The position numbers and the translations under genes are program-made. From CF-96 sp036269455 (GTDB lineage Bacteria; Chloroflexota; Dormibacteria; Aeolococcales; Aeolococcaceae): a stretch of DNA of 42,365 bases. Of the stretch, positions 31,078-38,423 are shown piece after piece (position 1 is the stretch's first letter; every line of letters begins with the position of its first letter). The notes under the pieces are model-generated. The model saw only the letters and a program-made list of their open reading frames with translations, ran no database searches and was not told where the DNA came from. The DNA lies in contig DATARS010000062.1 in NCBI GenBank assembly GCA_036269455.1, forward strand, positions 1 to 42,365, in the 5' to 3' direction.

Positions 31078-32130
31078 CTACTGCCCGGCGCCGTCCTTGG
31101 ACTCCAGATACTCCCCCAACCGCTGATACGCCGCCCGCTTCCTCCGATCGGTGATCTCCGTGTACACCCGGAGTGTCTCCAGGGTCGCGTGCCCGAGCAC
31201 CTCCTGCACCAGGCGGACGTCCCCGTCGGTCGCCTCCAGCAACGTCGTCGCCGTCGTGTGCCGTGCCCCGTGCGGCGTCCGCAGGTCGGCGATCAACCCG
31301 AACAGCACCGGGTCCTCGGCGAACCGCCTGCGCAGTGCCAGCAGCGCACTCCGGGCCCCGTCGGTCGTGAGCCGGTTCCCCGCCGGCGCCCGGCCCCGCA
31401 CCAGCTCCGGGCGGGCCAGGCTGATGAACAGCGCCTCGCTCTCGTCCGGCCCGCGCCGCTCCAGGTACTCGCGCACCGCCGCCATGGCCCCCTCCGTCAG
31501 ATAGACGGTTCGGTGCTTGCCGCCCTTGCCGAGCACCCGGAACCCATCCGGCCGCACGTCGGTGCGGTCCAGGGCGCACGCCTCCGAGATCCGGCATCCG
31601 GTGGCGATCAGCAGATGCACCAGGGCCCGATCCCGCAGGTCGCGCAGGCTCCCCACCGGCAGCGCCGCCAGCAGCCGGGGCACCGTCTCGGTCGGCACCG
31701 GATGCGGATCACCCACCGCGTACCGCGGCACGATCACCACCCGGCTGAACTCCTCCTCGGTCCAGCCCTCGTCGTAGGCGTACGCCAGGAACCGCCGCAG
31801 CGCCACCAGCGCCCGCGCCCTGGTCCGGGCGTGGCCCAGCACCTGGGCCAGCTCGATCTGGTACCGGCGCAGCCGCTCGCGGTCCACCCCGGCGCAGAAC
31901 GCCTCGCCCAGGGGCTGGGTGCGCATGTAGGCGACGAACTTGGCCAGATCCTGCCGGTAGGCGCGCACCGTCGTCGGCGGCCGGTTGCGCTGGACCCGGA
32001 GATTGTCGAGGAACTGCTCGACCTGGTCGGGCAGCGGGTCACCGGGGCCGGGCACATGCTCCGCCCAGCCCGGCCGACGCGCCGACGTCCGGGCCGTGCC
32101 GCGGCGGCGGGGGCTGGCCGGGGTGCTCAC
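31078..32130 (-). CDS. Tyrosine recombinase (phage integrase/XerC-D family)
   Basis: A 350-aa site-specific recombinase. A SAM-like core-binding domain (about 33-135) has VEQFLDNLRVQRNRPPTTVR. The catalytic domain has the full active-site set: Arg180 (ATGCRISEA), Lys205 (GKGGKHRTVYL), His287-x-x-Arg290 (TPHGARHTTAT), His314 (VLGHATLE) and the nucleophile Tyr323 (LRVYTEI). It cuts and rejoins DNA through a 3'-phosphotyrosine. The GTG at 32130 gives a 30-residue Arg/Pro-rich extension; the frame is open much further upstream through ftsH, which I reject. The 85-aa gene lies 8 nt upstream. No att repeats or other phage genes were found, so a chromosome-resident XerC-like role and an integrated-element role are both possible. 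Confidence 0.9.
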   Translation of the reverse strand: MSTPASPRRRGTARTSARRPGWAEHVPGPGDPLPDQVEQFLDNLRVQRNRPPTTVRAYRQDLAKFVAYMRTQPLGEAFCAGVDRERLRRYQIELAQVLGHARTRARALVALRRFLAYAYDEGWTEEEFSRVVIVPRYAVGDPHPVPTETVPRLLAALPVGSLRDLRDRALVHLLIATGCRISEACALDRTDVRPDGFRVLGKGGKHRTVYLTEGAMAAVREYLERRGPDESEALFISLARPELVRGRAPAGNRLTTDGARSALLALRRRFAEDPVLFGLIADLRTPHGARHTTATTLLEATDGDVRLVQEVLGHATLETLRVYTEITDRRKRAAYQRLGEYLESKDGAGQ

Positions 32131-32138
32131 GATCCGCG

Positions 32139-32396
32139 TCAGCCGGGCCCGCTCTCCCGGGGGGGCAGCCCGAACTGGGCGCAGATGTCGGTGACCACCC
32201 GATGAGCGGTCTCGACCATGTCCTGCTCGGTCAGCTCCCGCGTTCCGTTGCGGGGCGCGATCGCCGCCTCGGCGGCGTCCATCGCGCTCCAGTGCAGCTC
32301 GCGGGGAGCGGAGTCGGGCAGCACGGAGCGGGTCGCCTCGAGGGCGATCTGCTCGATGCGGGCTCGCCGCGCCAGGTCCACACGTCGGTCGGCCAT
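32139..32396 (-). CDS. Small 85-aa protein in an operon with the tyrosine recombinase
   Basis: Not recognised. An 85-aa, mostly helical, charged protein starting MADRRVDLARRARIEQIALE and ending CAQFGLPPRESGPG. No TM segment, signal or metal motif. The start at ATG 32396 is preferred over GTG 32414, because the -10 hexamer CATACT (32405-32410, minus) lies 8 nt before this ATG and overlaps the earlier GTG. The recombinase starts 8 nt after its stop. It may be a directionality factor, an accessory protein or an unrelated gene; there is no direct evidence. Confidence 0.62.
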   Translation of the reverse strand: MADRRVDLARRARIEQIALEATRSVLPDSAPRELHWSAMDAAEAAIAPRNGTRELTEQDMVETAHRVVTDICAQFGLPPRESGPG

Positions 32397-32404
32397 GGCG
32401 CCGA

Positions 32405-32410
32405 AGTATG
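32405..32410 (-). promoter_or_regulatory. -10 hexamer CATACT for a leaderless small-protein/recombinase mRNA
   Basis: CATACT on the minus strand lies 8 nt before ATG 32396. The space between this gene and the ftsH stop is only 36 nt, so the recombinase operon would be separately initiated. Confidence 0.5.
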
Positions 32411-32432
32411 CCACGCCCCGACGGCGGAGTCC

Positions 32433-34388
32433 TCAGCCTGTGGCAGCCGGAATCGGTGGCGAGGCGATGACGATCTCGACATCGCCGCCGCTCTCGCGGC
32501 GCATGCCCACCACCCGGAGGATCTCCGCCTCGTCGATGGAGTCCTCCTTGATCAGGGCCTGGGTGAGCTCGTCGAGCCGCCAGCGGTGAGCGTTGAGCAG
32601 CGAGCAGGCCTGGTCCATGCAGCCGTCGACGATCCGGCGCACCTCGTCGTCGATGGCCTCCGCGGTGGTCTCGCTGTACGGGCGCGCCGCTCCGAAGGGG
32701 CGTGCGGCGTCGGCGTCCTCGCCGAAGTTCAGCGGCCCGACCCGCGCGCTCATTCCCCAGCGCGCCACCATCTGATGGGCGATCTGGGTGACCTGGCGGA
32801 GGTCGTTCTCGGCGCCGGTGGTGACCAGCCCGTAGACCACCTGCTCGGCCGAACGCCCGCCGAGCGCGACGGTGATGCGCGCGCGCAGGTAGTCCTCGGG
32901 ATAGTTCTGGCGGTCGTCGACGGGGCTCTGCACCGTCACCCCGAGCGCCATGCCGCGGGGCACGATCGAGACCTTGCGCACCGGGTCGGTGCCCGGGATG
33001 AGCAGCGCGAGCAGGGCGTGGCCCGACTCGTGGACGGCGGTGCGCTCCCGGTCCTTGGGGGTGAGCACGATGTGACGCGCCGCGCCGAGGAGGATCTTCT
33101 CCAGCGCCTGGCTGAAGTCCTGGCGGGTGACCGCGTCGTGCCCCAGCCGTGCGGCGAGGAGCGCCGCCTCGTTCACGAGGTTGCGCAGCTCGGCGCCGAC
33201 CAGGCCGGTGGTCTGGCCGGCGATGTCGTTGAGGTCGACGTCCGGGTCGAGCGGCACCTCGCGGGTGTGGATCTTCAGGATCGCGGCGCGGCCGGCGCGG
33301 TCCGGGGGCTGCACGAGCACCCGGCGGTCGAAGCGCCCGGGGCGGAGCAGCGCCGGGTCGAGGACGTCGGCGCGGTTGGTGGCCGCGAGCACGACCACCC
33401 CCTCGCGGGAGTCGAAGCCGTCCATCTCGGTGAGGATCTGGTTGAGGGTCTGCTCCTGCTCGTCGTTCCCGCCGAGGCGCATCCCCGAGGCGCGGCTGCG
33501 GCCGATGGCGTCGAGTTCGTCGATGAAGATGATCGAGGGTGCGGCGGCGCGTGCCTTGGCGAAGAGGTCGCGGACGCGCGAGGCGCCGACGCCGACGATC
33601 ATCTCCACGAACTCCGAGGCGGAGATCGAGAAGAAGGCGACCCCGGCCTCGCCGGCGACGGCGCGGGCGAGCAGGGTCTTGCCGGTGCCCGGCGCGCCGA
33701 CCAGGAGCACGCCCTTGGGGATGGTGCCGCCGAGCCGCTGGTACTTCGCCGGCTCGCGGAGGAAGTCGACCACCTCCTCGAGCTCCTGCTTCGCCTCCTC
33801 GATGCCGGCGACGTCGGCGAAGGTGGTGCGCGGCCGCTCGGGGTCGTAGAGCCGCGCCCGGCTCTTGCCGAGGCCGAAGACGCCCCCGGCCCCGCTGCCT
33901 GCGCTGCGCCGGATGAGCAGCAGGAAGAACACTCCGAAGAGCAGCGTCGGGCCGAAGCTCAGGAGGATGCTGAGGAAGGTGCTGCCGTTCGCCGGGTTGG
34001 CGGTGACCTGCACCTTGTGCTCCTCGAGCAGCGCCTCGAGGTTGTCGGCGCTGGGCCCGCTGGCGAAGGCGGGCCGCTCGGTGTGGAAGTCGACCGAGCT
34101 GTCGCTGCTGCCCGGCGCCGACACCGGCTTCTTCGCGTGGCCGTCGATCGACTCGCCGGTGCCGGTCACGCTGACGACGTTGTCGGCCTCGACCTGCTGC
34201 TTGAAGGTCGAGTAGGGGATCGTCACCCGGTGGGTGGTCGACTGACCGGCGAGCTGGGCGATGATGATGTTGGCGACGAGCACCGCGCCGATGAGGAGCC
34301 ACCAGCGCGAGGTGCGCCACGGGGGCACCCTGTTCGGCTGTCCGGGAGTACCCGGCTTCGGGCCCCGTGGGGGCGGCGCCGTCGACAT
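32433..34388 (-). CDS. ftsH: ATP-dependent zinc metalloprotease FtsH
   Basis: A 651-aa membrane-bound AAA+ protease that degrades misfolded membrane proteins and short-lived regulators. TM1 (about 29-46) and TM2 (about 140-160) flank a periplasmic domain. The AAA module shows Walker A GAPGTGKT at 231-238, Walker B IIFIDELDAIGRSR near 286-299, and the second region of homology TNRADVLDPALLRPGRFDRR. The peptidase zinc motif is HESGH (453-457), with a downstream Asp in TTGAENDLRQVTQIAHQM as the likely third ligand. Length is normal. The periplasmic part carries a Ser/Asp-rich insertion near 75-105. ATG 34388 has TAGGCT (minus 34398-34403) 9 nt upstream. Confidence 0.97.
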   Translation of the reverse strand: MSTAPPPRGPKPGTPGQPNRVPPWRTSRWWLLIGAVLVANIIIAQLAGQSTTHRVTIPYSTFKQQVEADNVVSVTGTGESIDGHAKKPVSAPGSSDSSVDFHTERPAFASGPSADNLEALLEEHKVQVTANPANGSTFLSILLSFGPTLLFGVFFLLLIRRSAGSGAGGVFGLGKSRARLYDPERPRTTFADVAGIEEAKQELEEVVDFLREPAKYQRLGGTIPKGVLLVGAPGTGKTLLARAVAGEAGVAFFSISASEFVEMIVGVGASRVRDLFAKARAAAPSIIFIDELDAIGRSRASGMRLGGNDEQEQTLNQILTEMDGFDSREGVVVLAATNRADVLDPALLRPGRFDRRVLVQPPDRAGRAAILKIHTREVPLDPDVDLNDIAGQTTGLVGAELRNLVNEAALLAARLGHDAVTRQDFSQALEKILLGAARHIVLTPKDRERTAVHESGHALLALLIPGTDPVRKVSIVPRGMALGVTVQSPVDDRQNYPEDYLRARITVALGGRSAEQVVYGLVTTGAENDLRQVTQIAHQMVARWGMSARVGPLNFGEDADAARPFGAARPYSETTAEAIDDEVRRIVDGCMDQACSLLNAHRWRLDELTQALIKEDSIDEAEILRVVGMRRESGGDVEIVIASPPIPAATG

Positions 34389-34397
34389 CGCCGGCCC

Positions 34398-34403
34398 AGC
34401 CTA
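34398..34403 (-). promoter_or_regulatory. -10 hexamer TAGGCT for ftsH
   Basis: TAGGCT on the minus strand lies 9 nt before ATG 34388, so the leader is nil or a few nucleotides. It lies in the 32-nt gap after the DHA2 gene, so ftsH could also be reached by readthrough. Confidence 0.5.
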
Positions 34404-34420
34404 GCAGGGACGGGGAGGGA

Positions 34421-36151
34421 TCAGACCTCGGCGTGGGCCGCCGGCGCCCCGGCGGCCGCGGGCGTTCGCGACTTCTGGGGCAGCAGCAGCGCGAGGAGCA
34501 CGCCGACCGCGGTCAGCCCGGCGATGAGCAGGAAGAGGTCGGCAATCGCGCTGCCGAAGACGTCGAGCCCGAGCAGGTTGCTGATCCCGAGCACGCCCGT
34601 CTGCCCCTGGGCGCTCTGCCACTGGGTCTGGCCGGGCGACACCGCGGGGATGAGCGCCGACCGGCTGCTGATCTGCTGCGCCTGCTGACCGGTCAGCAGC
34701 GCGGTCAGCAGCGCCAGCCCGAGCGCCGACGAGACCCGCAGCACGATGTTGTTCAGCGCGCTCGCGCGGCTCACCAGCCGCACCGGGAGCACCGAGATCG
34801 ACCCGGCCATGATCGGCATGAAGGCGAGGCCGGTCCCGAGGTTGCGGATCGCCAGCCAGATCATGAACGTCCCACGGGTGGTCGACGTGTCCATGGAGTG
34901 CATGAGATACGAGCTCCACGCCACCACGGCGAGGCCGATCACCGCCGGCCACCTCGCGCCGATGCGGTCGTAGAGCCAGCCGGAGATCGGCATCATGATC
35001 ACCGTCACCACCGCCGGCCCGAGGAGCAGCAGCCCGGTCTCGAAGGCGCCCAGGTTGTCGCCGCGCTGGAGGAAGAGCGGCACGTAGAAGAGCCCGGCGA
35101 ACAGGCCGATGGAGAGCACCGCCACCAGGATCGCCGAGATCGTGTACGTGGCCGACCTGAACACCCGCAGGTCGAGCATCGGCTGCTCGACGGAGAGCTC
35201 GACGACGACGAAGAGGGCCAGGCTGAGGATCCCGATCGCGATCAGCCCCATGGTGCTGTACGAGGACCAGTGCCAGGTCTCGCCCTCGGAGAGGGCGAGC
35301 AGGAGCGCGAACAGCCCGACGGCGATGGTGCCGAAGCCGAGGTAGTCGAACTTCTGGCCGGCGATCTTCGGGAAGCGGGGCAGGAGCATGAAGCTGAGCA
35401 CCGCGGCGGCGATTCCGATCGGCACGTTGATGTAGAAGATCAGCCGCCAGTTCACGTACTCGACGAGGTAGCCGCCGATGGGCGGGCCGATCGCCGGCGC
35501 GACGACCACGCCGAAGCCGTACAGGCCCATGGCGGCGCCGAGCTTCTCGCGCGGGACCATGCGGTAGACCATCGCCTGTGACACCGCCGGGAGCAGCCCG
35601 CCGCCGACCGCCTGGAAGATGCGGAAGCCGATGAGGATGTTGAGGCTGGTGGCGAGCCCGCACAGCGCCGACCCGGCGACGAAGAGGATGAGGGCGAAGT
35701 TCTGGACCCGGTCGAGGCCGTAGCGGTCGCCGAGCCAGCCGGTGAGGGGGGTGATGATGCCGAGCGCGAGGGTGTACGCGGTCGCCACCCACTGCACCTG
35801 GTCGGTGGAGGCGCCGAACTCGTTCTGCAGCCGGGGGATGGCGACGTTGACGATGCTGGTGTCGAGCACCGCCATGAAGCTGCCGATCATGACCACCAGC
35901 AGCGGCATCACCCAGCCGCGATCCCCGATCGCCGACGAGGCGGAGGAGGCGGGGGCGGGGGCCGCGACGGGGGCCGGAGCCGGAGCCGGGGGGACTGGAG
36001 GTGCGGGGCGCCGCCGGGGCGCCGCCTTCGGGCGGGTGGCGACGGCTGCGACCGGACGGGCGTCGGCGGTCCGCCGGGCCGGCGGGCGCCGGACCACCAC
36101 CGGGTCGGGCTCGGCCACCGGCACCGCCCGGTTCCGGCTCGCTCCCGTCAT
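34421..36151 (-). CDS. DHA2-family MFS drug transporter with Pro/Ala/Arg N-tail
   Basis: A 576-aa 14-TMS drug/proton antiporter. After an unusual cytoplasmic N-tail of about 80 residues rich in Pro, Ala and Arg (RRRPAPPVPPAPAPAPVAAP), TM1 reads GSFMAVLDTSIVNVAIP. The motif-A loop is LTGWLGDRYGLDRVQN, and motif C is found in APAIGPPIGGYLVEYVNWRL. It is much closer to the transporter at 14379 than to the one at 12736. ATG 36151 is preceded by GAGGGGA. It is divergent from the MarR-type regulator at 36229, a classic repressor-pump pair, so the MarR protein probably controls it. Confidence 0.92.
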   Translation of the reverse strand: MTGASRNRAVPVAEPDPVVVRRPPARRTADARPVAAVATRPKAAPRRRPAPPVPPAPAPAPVAAPAPASSASSAIGDRGWVMPLLVVMIGSFMAVLDTSIVNVAIPRLQNEFGASTDQVQWVATAYTLALGIITPLTGWLGDRYGLDRVQNFALILFVAGSALCGLATSLNILIGFRIFQAVGGGLLPAVSQAMVYRMVPREKLGAAMGLYGFGVVVAPAIGPPIGGYLVEYVNWRLIFYINVPIGIAAAVLSFMLLPRFPKIAGQKFDYLGFGTIAVGLFALLLALSEGETWHWSSYSTMGLIAIGILSLALFVVVELSVEQPMLDLRVFRSATYTISAILVAVLSIGLFAGLFYVPLFLQRGDNLGAFETGLLLLGPAVVTVIMMPISGWLYDRIGARWPAVIGLAVVAWSSYLMHSMDTSTTRGTFMIWLAIRNLGTGLAFMPIMAGSISVLPVRLVSRASALNNIVLRVSSALGLALLTALLTGQQAQQISSRSALIPAVSPGQTQWQSAQGQTGVLGISNLLGLDVFGSAIADLFLLIAGLTAVGVLLALLLPQKSRTPAAAGAPAAHAEV

Positions 36152-36181
36152 TCCCCTCGCGCCCGCCTCGCTCGTCGTGGT

Positions 36182-36231
36182 CTCCTATTACCTGTATCGT
36201 GCAGCCAAATTAGTTGTACCCTACATCAATG
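36182..36231. promoter_or_regulatory. MarR-DHA2 divergent promoter and candidate MarR operator
   Basis: This AT-rich island holds TACCCT (36217-36222), 6 nt before ATG 36229, so the marR mRNA is leaderless. The imperfect repeat GTTGTA-CCC-TACATC (36213-36227) spans this -10 and suits MarR autorepression. The DHA2 promoter must lie in the same 77 bp. Confidence 0.55.
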
Positions 36232-36699
36232 TTGACCACTCCACAAGTCCAGCCCCTCGACGTCATCGAGATCGAGATGGCGGTGCTGGCCCGCTCCCTG
36301 GAGCTGCTCCGCCGGCACGGCCGGATCCACCGCGACCTCGACCGCTCCGGCTACCTGCTGCTCCGCACCCTCGAGGACGGCGGGCCGCTCTCGATCCACA
36401 GTCTCGCCGAGAGGGTGGGCCTCGACGGCTCCACCGTGACCCGCCAGGTGGCGGCGCTCGTCGAGGACGGACTCGCCGAGCGCAGCCCCGACCCCGCCGA
36501 CCGCCGCGCCTGCCGGGTCAGCCCCACCCAGCGCGGCCGCGACCTCATGCGCGAGGTCCAGGGCCGGCGGCGTGAGCGCATGGAGGAGGCGCTCGCCAGC
36601 TGGTCCGACGGCGACCGCGCCGAGCTCGCCCGCGTCCTGGCCCGGCTCAACCGCTCCATCGCCCAGCACGTGCTCGAGACCGCCGCCGCATCGGATTGA
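36229..36699 (+). CDS. MarR family transcriptional regulator
   Basis: A 156-aa winged-helix dimer regulator. The DNA-binding core contains LSIHSLAERVGLDGSTVTRQ, the recognition helix, and then ALVEDGLAERSPDPADRRA, the wing with the conserved DxR. Flanking helices (IEMAVLARSLELLRRHG and the C-terminal LARLNRSIAQHVLET) make the dimer interface. The start at ATG 36229 follows a -10 by 6 nt and replaces the earlier TTG 36214, which would lie inside the promoter. It faces the DHA2 pump at 36151 and is the obvious candidate to repress it until a lipophilic ligand binds. Confidence 0.92.
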   Translation: MLTTPQVQPLDVIEIEMAVLARSLELLRRHGRIHRDLDRSGYLLLRTLEDGGPLSIHSLAERVGLDGSTVTRQVAALVEDGLAERSPDPADRRACRVSPTQRGRDLMREVQGRRRERMEEALASWSDGDRAELARVLARLNRSIAQHVLETAAASD

Positions 36700-36719
36700 C
36701 GCCCCGCGAGATCGGGGAG

Positions 36720-36725
36720 TAGGAT
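36720..36725 (+). promoter_or_regulatory. -10 hexamer TAGGAT for the Rrf2-sulfur operon
   Basis: TAGGAT starts 21 nt after the marR stop and implies a leader of about 80 nt before ATG 36812. The leader holds an isolated AGGAGGT (36735-36741) with no start codon at the right distance, so it may contribute to leader structure or regulation. Confidence 0.5.
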
Positions 36726-36811
36726 TGATGACACAGGAGGTCAACAATCCAACCCCACTGTCCGTCGCGCGACCGGTGTCCGTCCCTGAGCACGTCCCCC
36801 GAGGTGGCGGG

Positions 36812-37294
36812 ATGAGGATCAGCATGAAGGCGGACTACGGCATCCGCGCCCTCCTCGACCTCGCCGAGCGCTTCGGTGAGGCCCCGGTGCCGAGCCACGA
36901 CATCGCCGCGCGCCAGCACGTGCCCGGGCCCTTCCTCGACCAGCTGCTGATGACCCTGCGGCGCGCCGGCCTGGTGCGCAGCACCCGCGGCCCTCGCGGC
37001 GGCCACATGCTCTCGCGGGCGCCGGAGCTGGTGACCCTGGGGCAGGCGATCGACATCCTCGAGGGGCAGGCGGCGCAGATGGAGTGCTTCTCCGCTCCCG
37101 AGACCTGCGAGCACAGCTTCGGCTGCTCGATCCGCAGCTCGCTGCTCCGCGCCGAGGACGCGATTCGCGAGGTGCTCGACGGCACCACCCTCGCCGACAT
37201 GGTCCGTGACCGGCAGCGGCAGGGCGTCTTCCACGGCATCTACAAGCCGCTGCCCACCTCGGGCGGGCCGATTCCCACGGTGGGCAACGGATGA
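36812..37294 (+). CDS. Rrf2 family regulator with three Fe-S-type cysteines (IscR/CymR-like)
   Basis: A 160-aa winged-helix regulator starting MRISMKADYGIRALLDLAER, the typical Rrf2 N-terminus. It has HVPGPFLDQLLMTLRRAGLV for DNA binding and the wing STRGPRGGHMLSR. Cys92, Cys99 and Cys105 lie in ECFSAPETCEHSFGCSIR, the same area as the [2Fe-2S] ligands Cys92/98/104 of IscR, so a cluster or thiol sensor is likely. ATG 36812 fits the family start and GAGGTGGCGGG precedes it; an in-frame ATG at 36728 adds 28 unrelated residues and lies too close to the promoter. The moeB-like gene starts in its stop (ATGA), so it is probably the operon's own regulator, reacting to sulfur or Fe-S status. Confidence 0.9.
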   Translation: MRISMKADYGIRALLDLAERFGEAPVPSHDIAARQHVPGPFLDQLLMTLRRAGLVRSTRGPRGGHMLSRAPELVTLGQAIDILEGQAAQMECFSAPETCEHSFGCSIRSSLLRAEDAIREVLDGTTLADMVRDRQRQGVFHGIYKPLPTSGGPIPTVGNG

Positions 37295-38121
37295 ACCCGG
37301 TCGACGAGCTCTCCGACCAGCAGGTCGAGCGCTACAGCCGGCACATCGTGCTCGGCGAGCTCGGGCCGGCCGGCCAGCGCAAGCTGCTCTCCAGCGCGGT
37401 GCTCGTGCTCGGCGTGGGCGGCCTCGGCTCGCCGGTGGCGCTCTACCTCGCCGCCGCCGGGGTGGGCAGGCTCGGGCTCCTCGACGGCGACCGCATCGAC
37501 CTCAGCAACCTGCAGCGCCAGGTGATCCATCCCGACGCCGCCCGGGGACGGCTCAAGGCCGAGGTCGCCGCCGAGCGCGCGACCGAGCTCAACCCCGACG
37601 TCGAGGTGGTGCCCCACACCCTGACCCTCACCCGCGACAACGCGCTCGAGGTCTTCGCGGGCTACGACCTCATCGTCGACGGCACCGACAACTTCCAGAC
37701 CCGCTACCTCGCCAACGACGCCGCCCACCTGCTCGGCAAGCCGCTGGTCCACGGGTCGATCTTCCGCTTCGAGGGCCAGGTCTCCGACGTCGTGCCGCAG
37801 AACGGCTGCTACCGGTGCCGCTATCCGGAGCCGCCGCCGCCGGGGATGGTCCCGTCCTGCCGCCAGGCGGGCGTGCTCGCCGCGCTGCCGGGGGTGATCG
37901 GCACCCTGCAGGCGGTGGAGGCGATCAAGCTGCTCACCGGCATGGGCAAGCCGCTGGTGGGCCGGCTGCTGCTCCACGATGCGCTGGCGATGACCTTCCG
38001 CGAGATGCGGCTGCGCCGCAACCCCGCCTGCGTGCTCTGCGGCGACCATCCGACGGTGCGCGAGCTCGTCGACTACGAGAGCTTCGTCGGCGGTCCCCTG
38101 ACCGCGGCGGCCCGCCTCTGA
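37291..38121 (+). CDS. MoeB/ThiF-type E1-like adenylyltransferase (copy 1)
   Basis: A 276-aa ThiF/MoeB-family enzyme that adenylates the C-terminal Gly-Gly of a sulfur carrier (MoaD, ThiS or CysO type). It starts LSDQQVERYSRHIVLGELG, with the nucleotide loop GVGGLGSPVALYLAAAGVG at 41-59. Next come DLSNLQRQVIH and the DGTDNFQTRY motif at 130-139. Zinc is bound by Cys173/Cys176 and Cys247/Cys250. Cys190 in PSCRQAGVLA matches the active-site Cys of MoeB. No rhodanese domain is fused. No carrier gene with a GG end was found in the window. ATG overlaps the Rrf2 stop. A second copy ends the operon. Confidence 0.92.
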   Translation: MNPVDELSDQQVERYSRHIVLGELGPAGQRKLLSSAVLVLGVGGLGSPVALYLAAAGVGRLGLLDGDRIDLSNLQRQVIHPDAARGRLKAEVAAERATELNPDVEVVPHTLTLTRDNALEVFAGYDLIVDGTDNFQTRYLANDAAHLLGKPLVHGSIFRFEGQVSDVVPQNGCYRCRYPEPPPPGMVPSCRQAGVLAALPGVIGTLQAVEAIKLLTGMGKPLVGRLLLHDALAMTFREMRLRRNPACVLCGDHPTVRELVDYESFVGGPLTAAARL

Positions 38122-38141
38122 CGGCCGGGCTCCACCTCCTC

Positions 38142-38423
38142 GTGGTGCTGCTCTCGGGGCCGCGCGACGAGGGGGCCCACAGCGCGCGCGAGCTCGCCGC
38201 CGAGGCGCTGCGGCAGGGCTGGCGGGTGAGCCTCTTCCTCGCCGGCGACGGCACCGCCCACACCGACTCGATGGAACCGCTGCGCGACGCCGGGGCGCGG
38301 GTGGTGCACTGCAGCGCCGACGCCGCGGTGCGCGGCTGGGACCGTCCCGGCACCGGCGGCCGCGGCTCCTTCGTCGACCTCGCCGGGATGGCCTCCGCCG
38401 CCGACCGGGTGCTGGTGCTGTGA
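38142..38423 (+). CDS. DsrE/TusD-like sulfur relay protein
   Basis: A small DsrE-fold protein of 93 aa if the canonical GTG at 38142 is used. The first strand and helix (VVLLSGPRDEGAHSARELAA, then GWRVSLFLAGDGTAH) fit the DsrE/F family. The only Cys lies in VVHCSADAAV, at a place compatible with the persulfide Cys of DsrE/TusD. The strand LHLLVV begins before this GTG, so a CTG start at 38118 overlapping the moeB stop (CTGA) is quite possible. The next two genes look like the DsrF/TusC and DsrH/TusB members. GTGA overlap at 38420-38423 couples it to the second. Confidence 0.72.
   Translation: MVLLSGPRDEGAHSARELAAEALRQGWRVSLFLAGDGTAHTDSMEPLRDAGARVVHCSADAAVRGWDRPGTGGRGSFVDLAGMASAADRVLVL

Noticed and set aside
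31064..31081. GTAGC/GCTAC inverted repeat between the ECF and recombinase stops as a terminator
   Set aside because: Only a 5-bp stem with an 8-nt loop and no T-tract. It may be chance.
31078..34320. A 1080-codon open frame on the minus strand covering the recombinase and most of ftsH
   Set aside because: Only its last 350 codons are the recombinase. The rest is a GC-driven open frame antiphase to ftsH, with Arg/Gly/Ala-rich junk translation and no motifs.
36214..36216. TTG start for the MarR gene
   Set aside because: It lies upstream of and overlaps the -10 TACCCT. ATG 36229 is correctly spaced for a leaderless transcript.
36728..36730. Earlier in-frame ATG for the Rrf2 gene
   Set aside because: It is 2 nt after the -10 hexamer, so it would not be on the mRNA, and the extra 28 residues do not resemble the family.
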